Assembly (NCBI RefSeq): GCF_921293095.1
Contig: NC_060259.1
Coordinates: 4,650,001-4,714,000, forward strand
DNA: 64,000 bases
Source of the DNA: Ischnura elegans
Taxonomy: Eukaryota; Arthropoda; Insecta; Odonata; Coenagrionidae
Direction of reading: 5' to 3'
Shown here one piece after another: positions 10,047 through 20,849 of the stretch (its first letter is position 1; each line of letters opens with the position of its first letter). Both the position numbers and the translations under genes were made by a program. The notes under the pieces are model-generated. The model was not told the origin of the DNA, did no database searches, and saw only the letters and a program-made list of their open reading frames with translations.

Positions 10047-10181
10047 CAAGATGTAGATACGATATTGTTGTCTTCGTAGAGAGCAGATGACGTTGTCTTT
10101 GAGGAGTAGTCACCAAGACGAAGTTCTCGGATCAAATGACGAGATTGCAATGAATGCTTCCGTCTTCGATCGGTATTTATA
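10047..10181 (-). promoter_or_regulatory. Core promoter and untranslated leader exon of the Polinton polymerase
   Basis: Minus-strand TATAAATA occupies 10181-10174 and an initiator TTCATTG has its A at 10151, thirty bases downstream, which is the canonical arthropod TATA-to-start spacing. The following 105 bases to the donor at 10047 contain no ATG, as expected for a leader exon. The arrangement points at the polymerase gene and away from the tandem arrays. If this lies in the terminal inverted repeat, the unseen left end should carry the same promoter. Confidence 0.55.
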
Positions 10182-10325
10182 AAAGGAATTCTTCTCCTAC
10201 TCTTCAGCGGATGGCTGCCAAGTGGGTTGAGAAGACTGTGAATGATGTCAGCTGCAGAGGTATTCCAACTGAGTGGAAAAAAACCGAGGTCAATCCTCAC
10301 GGATAGATGGCAAAGTTATACATTT
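10182..10325. other. Spacer between Polinton promoter and tandem array
   Basis: Short unique-looking stretch with no gene; the frames that cross it on either strand extend into the repeats and look spurious. Confidence 0.3.
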
Positions 10326-10811
10326 CCTTTCACCCCAAATAAGGTAAGAAATGCCCCAAGCTTGCAACTGATAGACGTTAGGAGTGTGGGAAAACACCTA
10401 ACTCGATTCTCCCCGGGAGTATTGCAAAGTCGTTCCATATTTCCTTTCACCCCAATTAAGGTAAGAAATGCACCAAGCTTGCAACTGAATGACGCCAGCA
10501 GTGTGGAAGACACCTAGCTCGATTCTCCCCGGGAATATTGCGAAGTCGTTCCATATTTCCTTTCACCTCAAAGGAGTGTTCAGAGTAAGTTTCTGAAGGA
10601 CATCAGCAGCGTGGAAAAATCTAGCTCAATTCTCCCTGGGTGGATTGCAAAGTCACTGCATATTTCCTTTCACCCCAAATAAGGTAAGGAATGCGCAAAG
10701 CTGCTACTGAATGACGCCAGTAGTGTGGAAAATACCTAGCTCAATTCTCCCCGGGTGGATTGCGAAGTCGTTCCATATTTCCTTTCACCCCAAATAAGGT
10801 AAAAAATCCAC
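10326..10811. repeat. Tandem array, about 116-bp unit, 4-5 copies
   Basis: The marker CCTTTCACCCC (or CACCTC) recurs at 10326, 10443, 10559, 10666 and 10781, i.e. spacings of 117, 116, 107 and 115. Each unit also contains AAATAAGGTAAG, a CTCCCCGGG box and TTGC(A/G)AAGTC. Copies differ by small indels and substitutions. Position next to the Polinton promoter suggests a subterminal array of that element, but this is inference. Confidence 0.85.
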
Positions 10812-11701
10812 AAATAAGGGAGTTATAGACCATCGCAGGAATTATCTCCAGAGTATAGGGACCATGCCCTTGGAGTGAGATGATTTCTTTCACATACAAA
10901 AGATGAGTTGTCACTTACTCATCAACATTCAAATTTAAAATATGGTCCTATTTGTTCAAATAAGGGAGTTATAGACGGTTGTAGGAATTATCTCCAGAGT
11001 ATAGGGGCCATGCCCTTGGAGTGAGGTGATTTCTTTTACACACAAAAGATGAGTGGTCACTTACTCATCAACATTCAAATTTAAACTATGGTCCTATTCG
11101 TTCAATTAAGGGAGTTATAGACGGTCGTAGGAATTATCTCCAGAGTATAGGGGCCACGCCCTTGGAGTCAGATGATTTCTTTTACACACAAAAGATGAGT
11201 GGTCACTTACTCATCAACATTCAAATTTAAACTATGGTCCTATTCATTCAATTAAGGGAGTTATAGGCGGTCGTAGGAATTATCTCCAGAGTATAGGGGC
11301 CACGCCCTTGGAGTCAGATGATTTCTTTTACACAGAAAAGATGAGTTGTCACTTACTCATCAACATTCAAATGTAAACTACGGCCCTATTTGTTCAATTA
11401 AGGGAGTTATAGACCATCGCAGGAATTATCTCCCGAGTAAAGGGGTCACATCCTTGGAGTGAGGTGATTTCTTTTGCATACAAAAGATGAGTGGTCACTT
11501 ACTCATCAACATTCAAATTTAAACTATGGTCCTATTTGTTCAATTAAGGGAGTTATAGACCATCGTAGGAATTATCTCCAGAGTATAGGGGCCACGCCCT
11601 TGGAGTGAGGTGATTTCTTTTACACACAAAAGTTGAGTTGTCACTTACTCATCAACATTCAAATTTAAACTATGGTCCTATTTGTTCAAATAAGGGAGTT
11701 A
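10812..11701. repeat. Tandem array with exact 146-bp period, six copies plus a stub
   Basis: The unit start (C)AA(A/T)TAAGGGAGTTAT occurs at 10812, 10958, 11104, 11250, 11396, 11542 and 11688, each exactly 146 bases apart. Units contain CTCCAGAGTATAGGGG, CTTGGAGT and CTTACTCATCAACATTC. Substitutions separate the copies but no indel does. The array stops 14 bases into the seventh unit. It is non-coding. Confidence 0.93.
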
Positions 11702-13155
11702 TTAAAGATTTTCTTACAAAGATACCTGCTACTAACCTATATTCTCCTAATACCATCATTCATATATTGGCCCACCAAATCTAAACTATTTGCTCTATCA
11801 AAATTTTGCAAATGGAATTATTCCTTTACTAATCTCCCCGAATTTTAGAGGAGAAAACGAGAGTACTAGGACCAGGATTTCTACCATACCCTTAGTATCC
11901 TAGGATACTTAAAAATTTCATCCTGTTTTTTGACCGGGAGTCGAAGGGGGGGTATTGAGCATAACACGCTCATGAATTTTCTCGGTTCCAGAAGCAATAG
12001 AAAAAATAGAAAAAAATCCGAAAAACTCAGTTTTACGGATCATATTTACCTTAAAGCGGCAAACTCCTTCGGCGTCCGGGTCTCTGATGATTCTTCTGGA
12101 ATTCATGCAGAATTCATACAGAATTCATGCAGAATTCACTTCTTGAAGACCTACGCGATGATTCAGTTGGGTCGATGGACTCAGACTAGTTCTGAGCCCG
12201 CTGACGATTTTCTCAGAGACTTCACGGCCTTATATACTGCTTTGAAGGTACCGTGGAAGGGGCAAATCTAGGCGTAACCTACCCATCCCACTTAGATCGC
12301 TTGGAAACGCCTTTCACTTATAGCCTTGCCTCATCCCATAGACAATATGTGCAGTTTTTGAGGAGGGTTCTGAAAATGAGTATTTATCGCTGTGGTGACG
12401 AATTTTTGGAAATGCTAAAGTATTCTAGATTGAATTTGATGATGATAGGAATTTGAATGGTGATCATAGCATAAATATTAACAAAGTTATTGCGATTTTT
12501 AATAATCAACAAGTGTTTATAAGACAAGATACTATTTATCTTCATAACTATGACTTGTATCGAAAAAGTGTTAGAGACCTTTTTTACTGATAATTACTTG
12601 CTCTTTCACTTAAAAGGATTTATTTTCAAAAATGATCAATAGCAAAGTAGTTAGAGGTATTATTTCGGTTATTTCCGATGCCGAGACTGGGAAATAAGAT
12701 TCACGTTACCTCCACGGATGAGGAGATCTTGCTAACTGCCAATAGGAACATATCCAACTCGAGTGGGAGAAGCTATGGCCTCGGCACGTGTCTGGAATTC
12801 ACTGGGAGTGAAAGGGAACGTTGTGACGTCATGCGCCAAAGTCGCTATTTTCCCCCTACTCCTTACAACCCATGCATCCAGAGCGCTGCAGTGCGAAATT
12901 TATTTTCCCGTGAGTTGACAATTTTTCCAGAGTCGAACCGTGGACCATAGACTCAAAATACAGACGTATCATAAATTTTCATTTTATTAACTATCTATAA
13001 CAAAACTTTCACTTCCCTGCATTGATTACGTTGTGAGAAAACCGTGTTTCCTTTTACCTATGTCTCCCGTTTAAATGCACGTAAAATTTGAATTCCCGCC
13101 GCGCTAGAGACTCAAGATGGCGGATTGCATTGGTCAAGTGCGTGACACGACCTGG
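11702..13155. other. Gene-free stretch between tandem arrays and fold-back element
   Basis: No supported gene. Small features only: a 16-bp palindrome at 11894-11909, an 11-bp GAATTCATGCA repeat in four copies at 12099-12140, and a TGACGTCA at 12824-12831. Open frames here are short and without recognisable domains. The right end of the Polinton may lie here but no terminal repeat can be matched. Confidence 0.4.
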
Positions 13156-15083
13156 CTTTTACCGACCTTGCACTGGATGAGGTTTTCCTGCGCCTCTACC
13201 GGCCCCAGAGAACATTAAAACCGGTATTTTTTGATGCAATAGAAAAACCTAGTGGCCGGTTAAAACCTAGGCCACGAGTACTCGTTGGCATAACCGATGG
13301 CAGGCGGGAGAGAAAAAACCGGATGAGGGAGTACTCGTTGGGGAAACCTATCGCTGTGGGAAGGTTTTTATCAATGGAAAAACCTAGTGGCCGGTTAAAA
13401 CCTATGCGACGAGTACTCGTTGGCATAACCGATGGCAGGCGGTTATGGCAGGTTACAGGTATAGGTTTTTTCAGTGCATATCAACTAGTAAAAACTGTAA
13501 CGAGAACTTGGTTATTCTACGGTTATTGCAAAATAACCTGAGGAAAATAAAAAAGGCGTTGGAGTAGCTATTGCGGAAGTTAAATGGATATGAAGTACAT
13601 GAAATATTATATTGGTTTGCGAAAGTATGCCTGCCATGTGACCAAATTCAGTAATACAAATATGAATATTGAAAATTCGGGGGGGAGCCGGTACCCTCTT
13701 AGCTGTTTATACAATCAGGATCGAAAGGGTCGTAGTTCCCCATAAAATTTCGGGGGGGGGGGGGTTGTTATGGACCCCCTAGCTTTTGATAAACTTAGTT
13801 ATATTCAAACACAGTCATGGTTAGGGGGTTCTGTCCCCCCCGGGTGGACCGTAGTCTCGTTAGAAAATCGCGCTATAAAATATGGGTGGCGGGACCCCCC
13901 CCCAGAATTTTTATAGGCGGCCGGGTCCCCTGAGACTCCCTAGCTACTCTGATGTCGCAGACATGCTTTATGTATAGCATAGATATATAGCATAACTAAA
14001 TTTATAACAGAGAGCTAAGGGGGTCCCGCCCCCCAGATTTTCTAGCGGAACTACGGTACTCCAGGGGGGGCCGGACCTCCTAAATATGACAGTGCTTAAA
14101 TTTATCTGAGTCAAAAACGAAAAAGTTAGGGGGGCCATAACCCCCCCCGAAAATTTATGGGGGACTACGACCCCTTCTATGGGGCCAGGACGCCCCCAGA
14201 TATAGTCGTGCTTGAAAGTAACAAAATCTACATAAAAAACTAGGGGGGTCATCATACCCCCCCAGAATTTTTATAGGCGGCCGGGTCCCCTGAGACTCCC
14301 TAGCCACTCCAATGTCGCAGCCATTCTTTAACATAACTAAATTTATAACAGATCTAAGGGGGTCTAACCCCCCAGATTTTCTAACGAGACTACGGTCCAC
14401 CCGGGGGAGACAGAACCCCCTAACCATGACTGTGTTTGAATATAACTAAGTTTATCAAAAGCTAGGGGGTCCATAACAACCCCCCCCCCGAAATTTTATG
14501 GGGAACTACGACCCTTTCGATCCTTATTGTATAAACAGCTAAGAGGGTACCGGCTCCCCCCCGAATTTTCAATATTCATATTTGTATTATTGAATTTGAT
14601 CACATGGCAGGCATACTTTCGCAAACCAATATAATATTTCATGTACTTCATATCCATTTAACTTCCGCAATAGCTACTCCAACGCCTTTGTTATTTTCCT
14701 CAGGTTATTTTGCAATAACCGTAGAATAACCAAGTTCTCGTTACAGTTTTTACTAGTTGATATGCACTGAAAAAACCTATACCTGTAACCTGCCATAACC
14801 GCCTGCCATCGGTTATGCCAACGAGTACTCGTCGCATAGGTTTTAACCGGCCACTAGGTTTTTCCATTGATAAAAACCTTCCCACAGCGATAGGTTTCCC
14901 CAACGAGTACTCCCTCATCCGGTTTTTTCTCTCCCGCCTGCCATCGGTTATGCCAACGAGTACTCGTGGCCTAGGTTTTAACCGGCCACTAGGTTTTTCT
15001 ATTGCATCAAAAAATACCGGTTTTAATGTTCTCTGGGGCCGGTAGAGGCGCAGGAAAACCTCATCCAGTGGCAGCGGCAAAAG
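13156..15083. mobile_element. 1.9-kb fold-back element (long inverted repeat)
   Basis: The arm 13156-13869 is repeated in reverse complement at about 14375-15083; positions pair with a near-constant sum of 28241 over most of the arm (for example 13171 with 15070, 13541 with 14700), so identity is very high and indels occur mainly in G/C runs near the centre. Each arm holds two direct copies of a CCTAGTGGCCGGTTAAAACCTA ... CGAGTACTCGTTGGC block about 135 bp apart. The frames open on both arms are mirror images of one another and not genes. The motif style (AACCGG, CGAGTACTCG) matches the hAT-like end that follows. Transcription would give a long hairpin RNA. Confidence 0.88.
13680..14560. repeat. 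Degenerate repeats punctuated by runs of G and C
   Basis: The loop and inner arms of the fold-back consist of units of roughly 110-130 bp, each with a run of six or more G, a short spacer, a run of C and then (A/G)AATTT. One pair, 13898-13955 and 14258-14315, is a near-identical direct repeat 360 bp apart (AATTTTTATAGGCGGCCGGG). Confidence 0.7.
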
Positions 15084-15287
15084 TGCTGATAGTTCCAACG
15101 GTTCGCGAGAGAGTGCGGGAATCAGGAGTCAAATTATTTTTCTTGGGTTATTTTTCGGTTATGCCAAAAAAAACCGAGTACTCAGGTTAACCGGCGTCGA
15201 AACATAACCGGTTTTTACTCGGTTAACCTTCTGAAAAAACCGGTTATAAATAAAACCGGTTATTTTTGCCCATCCCTAATATTAATC
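15084..15287. mobile_element. hAT-like terminal segment with ACCGGTT repeats
   Basis: The segment contains several AACCGGTT and GGTTAACC motifs and ends TTTTTGCCCATCCCTA. Read on the minus strand this begins TAGGGATGGGCAAAAATAACC, a typical hAT element terminus with subterminal repeats. No matching left end is visible before 13156, so the fold-back probably derives from a rearranged hAT element whose other end was lost. No transposase is present. Confidence 0.6.
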
Positions 15288-15810
15288 AAGTGATATAAAC
15301 GTGGATTTTGTGATGGATTGCTACAACAAACGGTAGAGAGAAAAAGGAAACAGCAATTTACGAAAGTGATACACGGTTTCTCGCGTTCTCGTTCCGATCT
15401 ACTATGTTGTGCAGTATTGATTACCGACGTGGAATAAGTCTCGTCATGCGTCCTTATTTAATAATTGTATAATGCAGTCTTTTATTTACGATACACCGAT
15501 GCTTTCGCCCAAGTGCAGAATGAAGAAAGACCTTGGGACCCTGAAGAAAGCTAAAGGAAATCAATGCAGGAAATACCCAAAGCAAAAGATACCGACCAAG
15601 GGGCTGACCACCCAACGCAACACATTTTTGAAACACAAAAAACTCTTGAGGCCTCCCAAGGCCATCCGAGATCCCGACCGCCAGCGGACCGAAATCTGAC
15701 ACCGCAGAGGGAGGAGGTCACAATGAATGCCAGAACTCCTCCCCTACCATGCTTTTCTTCCCTCTCGATGCCCCCCTTCCACTCAAACAACTTCCCCTCG
15801 AATTCAAATG
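15288..15810. other. Gene-free stretch left of the Transib insertion
   Basis: Several open frames overlap on both strands (for example 15472-15699 plus and 15454-15790 minus) but none has a recognisable domain and they shadow one another. Nothing else is visible. Confidence 0.35.
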
Positions 15811-16325
15811 CAGCGCACAGTGGGCTGGAATCGAAAAAAGCTGGCCAAAATCATATATTCCATAGTTTTATAATTAGCTCGATGAAATGTTTCCTACTAA
15901 TCTTGTTTAGGCTATATAACATGAGTATAATGACATTTTTCCGAAAAATCGATCCGCGGAGTTTTTTCAAACAAATTCGAGGAGACGGAAAAAACAAAAA
16001 TCGACTATTTGGACCGCTTTAGTAGAGAGGGAATATTTAATTAAAATAAATTGTTAGGAATAATAAAAATAAGTAGTTTAACATTAACTTTAATAATTTA
16101 AATAAAAAAATTTCATATTACATGCATAAAATTATTTTTTTAAACATTATTAATGATTTAGTCAATTAACTTTACGTCAACATTTTGTCTGAGAGAACAC
16201 ACATAAGAAATCACCTAGCAAACAATTTATACCATAAACCACAATGCCACATAAAATTATTTATGTACCATAATAAATAAACATAAATATATAAAACATA
16301 AGAAAACATAAGGGATAAATTAACC

Positions 16326-16991
16326 AGCCCACTATCAGTTTTCATCGGATTCCCAGCTGTCACTGTCCTCATCAGAAGTTGGCTCCACCAATACAAGTAA
16401 ATTTCGTACATATATCCTTTGAAACATTTCTTTTAGCATTTATACAGACATAACTATTGGATATTAGAGGATCCGAGGAGGAGGTGCCTTCGGAAAAGAT
16501 CTCCCATTTCAACTTAGCGTGAAATTTTGCGCGTGTGGTGCGTTCGGAATCTCCTGATATCTTTGTGGGGAGATATCAGAAGATTCCGAACTCTCCAAAA
16601 GTTGGCCAATTGGAAGCACCGCTGCCTTGGCAATTGATGCTCCATGAAATAACACCTTGTGCACTGTGGGCGGCATGTAGTACCACGGATACAAATCCAC
16701 AAAAAGGGATGCAGTTTCTGAGCAGTACTCGCTGAAATTGGCGTAATCTATCTCAAGTCCGGATGTCAGAGCTTTAAAATTGAGGCAAACCTCGAGATGA
16801 GTTCCTCGGTAATGCCTCTTTGAAAAGGAAAAAAGTCCTCACCAAATCCTTTTCTCAATAAAAATCTAAATATTCATTTAAAAATTTGGAATAATAAATA
16901 AAAATGAAATATGAGTTATTGATGGTATATATACCGGTAATTTCTGATGTTAGCTTAGGATCAGAAAAAAACATCGGGCAGTGTTCCCATC
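16326..16991 (-). pseudogene. Transib (RAG1-like) transposase remnant, C-terminal part
   Basis: Reading the minus strand from 16991, the conserved Transib motif DGNTARCFFSDP is encoded at 16991-16956. After frame changes come THLEVCLNFKALTSGLEIDY, then FSEYCSETASLFVDLYPWYYMPPTVHKVLFHGA and LPIGQL near 16740-16600 (the family has x-PxTVHKxLxHG and LPIGxLSEEA here), then HTRKISR and a LLLGSS segment, and an acidic end with TSDEDSDSWESDE at about 16390-16335. Several frameshifts and stops interrupt it. Transib transposases are the closest relatives of the RAG1 core. The C-terminus points to the left inverted repeat, as expected. Upstream parts toward 17.8 kb are too eroded to read. Confidence 0.75.
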
Positions 16992-17819
16992 ATTAGTCGT
17001 TCCTGAGATATATTACTTGGAAAACGTACCTTTTTATCGTTCCGAGATATTCTTCACTAGTGGTAGTTCGATCTCAACGCTGAAATTGCACGATATAGGG
17101 AAAATAAAACCTGGTTCATCGCTTCCGTATCACAAGCACTGAGAACCTTTTGCACTCAAGAAGACAAAATGACTAATTTTCTCGGTAAAATCGTGAAAGA
17201 GAATATTTTTCAACCGATTGGAAAGGAGCCTTTGGGGAAACCCCCGTACGAGCTACTTCGTGGAAACGTTTGCGCGGATATCGAAGGGAAGCGATCCTCA
17301 ACTGTCCAAAAACCCCTTCATACACCGAGGTAATGAAGCAATAAGCGGCATTTCTACAAAGGGACAGTTATGAACCGAGTACAGAACTTCTTTAACGCTA
17401 GATAAGAATCATAACTCGGTGGTTGGGATTTCGGGTACAATAGGGATTAACGCGGTCGGGAGGATAGTGCCCGCCGCAGCAGCGGCGCTCCGCCACATGT
17501 GTCCCCTTTCCAGTGTGTGAGCTGATGGGAGTTATAAAAGGCCTAGGAAGGCGTGGAGAGCAAAATATGCGAGTGCATAGAGTTTAGAATTGGGTTTTCA
17601 AGAATTTATATATAATGCTTTGCAGCCGCCCGCTTCCGACGACAAGAATCGAACTTGCCGGCGCAATCGTTGAGTCCATTATGTCTCATGAAGGAAATCG
17701 TTATGTGACCTTGGTAAAATTGGAACAATAAGACTAATGTGGCATACTAAATGTTAGCAGTGTATGTAAGTGTAGACAACTGTAATTTCGTCTCACTTTT
17801 AGCGAATTATCCTCGACTA
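16992..17819. other. Eroded Transib interior
   Basis: This is the rest of the Transib body before the hAT insertion. The N-terminal transposase half should be here on the minus strand, but I can read no further conserved block. No other gene is seen. Confidence 0.35.
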
Positions 17820-17874
17820 CAGCTGAGTAGAGGTGGGATTTTCGGTTCATTTCCGTGATTCGATTCATTCGGTT

Positions 17875-18070
17875 CTATTCATGTGAATGAACTGTTCTTT
17901 CATGTCGTTCATAAAGAATCACATGAACCAAATGAACACCGCGAACCGAATGAACTAAATGAACTCTGCGAACCGAATGAACAACGTGAACAAAATGAAC
18001 TCTGCGAGCTAAATGAACAACGTGAACTAAAGGAACTCTGCGAGCTAAACGAACAATGTGAATCAAATGA
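17875..18070. repeat. Imperfect (GAACNNAATGAAC)n subterminal repeat of the hAT element
   Basis: Short units built on GAATGAAC and GAACTCTGCGA alternate about a dozen times. The repetitive proteins they encode in two frames (RHEPNELNE-like and a complementary one) are artefacts of the repeat. The right subterminal region carries a related motif set. Confidence 0.75.
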
Positions 18071-18979
18071 TTGCAATGAAGCGAAATAATCCAGAGTTAA
18101 CCGAAAACATTGAAGGCTGTACGCATGAACTTACATAATTATGTATGTAATTATTAGTAAGAATATCTTCATGAATATATGCATATAAAAATTTAAGGTA
18201 ATAATCGAGAAATACGACTAAACATGTTTCCTTCGTATTCGGTGATTCATTATTAAATGAGATTCTATTAATTGGCGTTACACCATAAAGAAATTTTCCC
18301 TAAAAACAGAAAGACTTATCGGGAGCAAAGTGGTCATGAAATTATTCCGGATAACTCACGCAACACCTCTGACAGCGGTGTTAGCAATATTGTTAGGCAT
18401 CATGGCGCACGAGACCCCTACAACATACGGGTAAAACGGCATAACATTTGTCATATTAACTCTAGGAAAAGTGATATTTTATGAAAATTCAGCGACGAAC
18501 CTTAAGCTGCTCAAAGAAAGAATTAAAGCCCGAGCCACCTGACATTATGCGTTAGTCTCTCAGAGGGCTTTTAACCTTTTAGCATAAAAAGAGAATGATC
18601 ATGATGCTACCGCAATGAAATCAATTATGCTACAAAAATTTAGTTAATGAAACCATACCCACACAGCACACGGACACCTTTCGGACATCCGGTGATTGTC
18701 CGCCAAGTGGCCTATGGACATCCTACGGACAGCCGAATTCATACAAAATGATGTCCGCTGCAAGTCCGCATGTCAGTAAAAAAGGTGGCCTATGGACGAC
18801 CTGAAATTGTCCGCTCTGGACACCTTGAGGACACGTTTAGGTTAGGATTGCATTTTGTTCGATACAAATAAATAATAGGTCCAGACAAGAATTTAAATAA
18901 ATAAGGCATCAATTCCATGCACAATATTTATTTGGCTTCTTAAAATAATACAATGCAAGAAACTACATACATATTATTA

Positions 18980-19085
18980 AATTTTCTTCTTCCCCTGCAA
19001 CCGCTCCTTGGCGTGCCTTAGCCAGTTTTGGATGGCAACCTCCACATCTTTTTCAGCGGTCATGCTCTCCTGCACTGCTCCTGTA
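18980..19085 (-). pseudogene. Exon-like relic ending WLRHAKERLQGKKKI, inside the 4.7-kb element
   Basis: On the minus strand a good acceptor (ATTATTACAG) precedes an open stretch encoding GAVQESMTAEKDVEVAIQNW and then LRHAKERLQGKKKI before a stop. An AATAAA hexamer lies about 70 bases further on. It resembles a last exon. A second stretch at 20531-20427 encodes the related EVTVKSWLEHAKARHERE, so the two look like duplicated exons of one unknown protein, probably one carried by the transposon. Confidence 0.4.
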
Positions 19086-20426
19086 ATAATGAAGTATATA
19101 AACATTTCATTGTAGCAAGAAATTGTATCTTGTACGTAACAAGCAGATTACATAAGACAGGACGCTATAGTCTTATTAGTCACTTGTTTAACATTCTTAA
19201 GGTTTCAAAATTAGGAAACCTGTCCATTAGAGGCTGAATACATTTTACAAACTTTTCTTTAACTTTTTCTTGTTCTTAAATAAGAAAAGATGTTGAGTAA
19301 AAATATTAATATGTTAGTAATGTATACATTATGATTAAGAACATTTTTCATAGAACAATTGTTGAACTAGATTTTAATCCCAAATATGAGAAGACTGTTT
19401 GCCTGTTAGACCCTGGTGCACCATCTAGAAAAAAATTCTTTGATCCATCCTTGCCAGACAGCTAAGTAGAGGTCTCGAAAAAGATATTGGAAAAAGCATT
19501 CAAATGGAGGATAATATTTCTGAACAATTGGTCTCTGCTTGAAGATTATGACTACACTAGAGTGAATTGTGTTACATAAGCTGGAGCTAAGGAAGACTAA
19601 TGCAGAGGAGCTGAATATGATATAGGAGTAAAGGAAACTAGAAAATTTAAAGGAGGAAGTTTAAGTGGACTAGATCTCTTGGGATTAGTGTGAAAACAGC
19701 CACACTGATTTGGCACACAAACCACTTAGCTGCATTGGCCGAGATGCAACTTAAAAAAATAGAAACTTTGAAAAACTAGCAAAAACTTGCTGTAGTTAAG
19801 GCCATTCCATGATTTAGATCTCCGAATTCTTCCAATCTTAATAATTAAAATAGATCTTCTAATGTAGTCTGGTATCGAGGCAAAAGTGAAAACCTAGCTC
19901 ACTGGCAATATTCACATTTCGACAGAGACATAACAGGTGAATAGCAGCTAAAGCCTGCTGTGAGCTACTGAAATTTCTATAGCTCCTACAACAACACCTA
20001 CTTCAAAACATCTTAGTTAGCTAGAGCTACTAGAAAATAGTAGCTTCTGTAGTACTGTGCAACTACCATCCCTGTTGAATAAGTTATCCCATTCTTAAGT
20101 TCTACAGGTGTTATACATCGAACTTTTATAGAGCATGAGATCCTTTTCAACCATGTTTTTGGTAATTATACCTCCCATATGCAGAACAAAAATTGTTTTC
20201 AAATGTTTGAATTACTTGGTAGTGGAATCTACATCTGAAAATAATACATAACAATACTATTTTCTCTACCTTTAGCATGGAAGGGTGAACCTTGTATTAC
20301 AAGATGTTCAATAATTATTTAAATTTACTTTATATGAGCTCCCTTAACAGGAGCAACTTGCGAAAAAAGTATCCAGACCAAAATTATTCCTCCTTGCCCA
20401 AACCTATATAATAATCAAACGAATAC

Positions 20427-20845
20427 TTACACCTCTCTCTCATGCCTTGCTTTAGCATGTTCCAGCCAACTCTTCACTGTAACTTCCACACTAGAATTGG
20501 TGGCTGTATCGTCCTGGTTCAGAGCAACATCTGTAAAGAATGAAGACAAATAAGTAAACAGACAATTATAAGAAGAGAGACATACAAACTTATAAATAGA
20601 AATAGGAACTAAATAAAATACAGATAAGGTATTTTTATTCAACTCCACTACATGAAAGCTATAGTCAGTAAATGCCTCCAGGTAAATATATCAGGTTCAC
20701 GATACTCTACACCAAAATGTGTACCGATGGCTGTACGAAAAGATGCACAAGTTCTATTTTCTGGGTATAAGATTTCATGCAGCAGTTTGAGCAAATAAAT
20801 GAACCATGTAACATAGCCGTAAGGTTTGTTTACACAATATATCAC
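20427..20845 (-). pseudogene. Exon-like relics related to the 19.0-kb relic
   Basis: Minus-strand 20531-20427 is bounded by a TTTACAG acceptor and a GTAAGT donor and encodes DTATNSSVEVTVKSWLEHAK, similar to the 19.0-kb relic. Further upstream, 20845-20648 is open with LLKLLHEILYPENRTC and THFGVEYREPDIF. I do not recognise the protein. Stops and the absence of a long frame indicate decay or unseen introns. Confidence 0.35.
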
Positions 20846-20849
20846 TTAT

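Larger units (their letters stand above)
1..10181 (-). mobile_element. Polinton/Maverick (adintovirus-like) element, partly decayed
   Basis: Between about 848 and 9825 all hallmark Polinton genes occur head-to-tail on the minus strand: protein-primed PolB, FtsK/A32-type ATPase, chromodomain integrase, single jelly-roll minor capsid and double jelly-roll major capsid, with three small conserved proteins. Spacing is virus-like: ATPase and next gene overlap, others share ATGA or TAATG junctions. The terminal inverted repeats and 6-bp target duplication are not seen; the left end lies outside the window and the right end is somewhere beyond 10.2 kb, perhaps inside or past the tandem arrays. The adenain-like cysteine protease is not found. 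Polymerase and minor capsid genes carry inactivating changes, so the copy is probably not autonomous. Confidence 0.9.

Noticed and set aside
10812..11701. Regular repeats considered as a CRISPR-like array
   Set aside because: Units are contiguous 146-bp tandem repeats with no unique spacers, in eukaryotic DNA.
13196..15098. Open frames of 62-132 residues on both arms of the fold-back
   Set aside because: They are mirror images created by the inverted repeat, encode simple repeats and match no domain.
17875..18089. Repetitive frames encoding RHEPNELNE-like and VHLVHSVR-like peptides
   Set aside because: Products of the GAAC/ATGAA microrepeat of the hAT subterminus; no start context or conservation.
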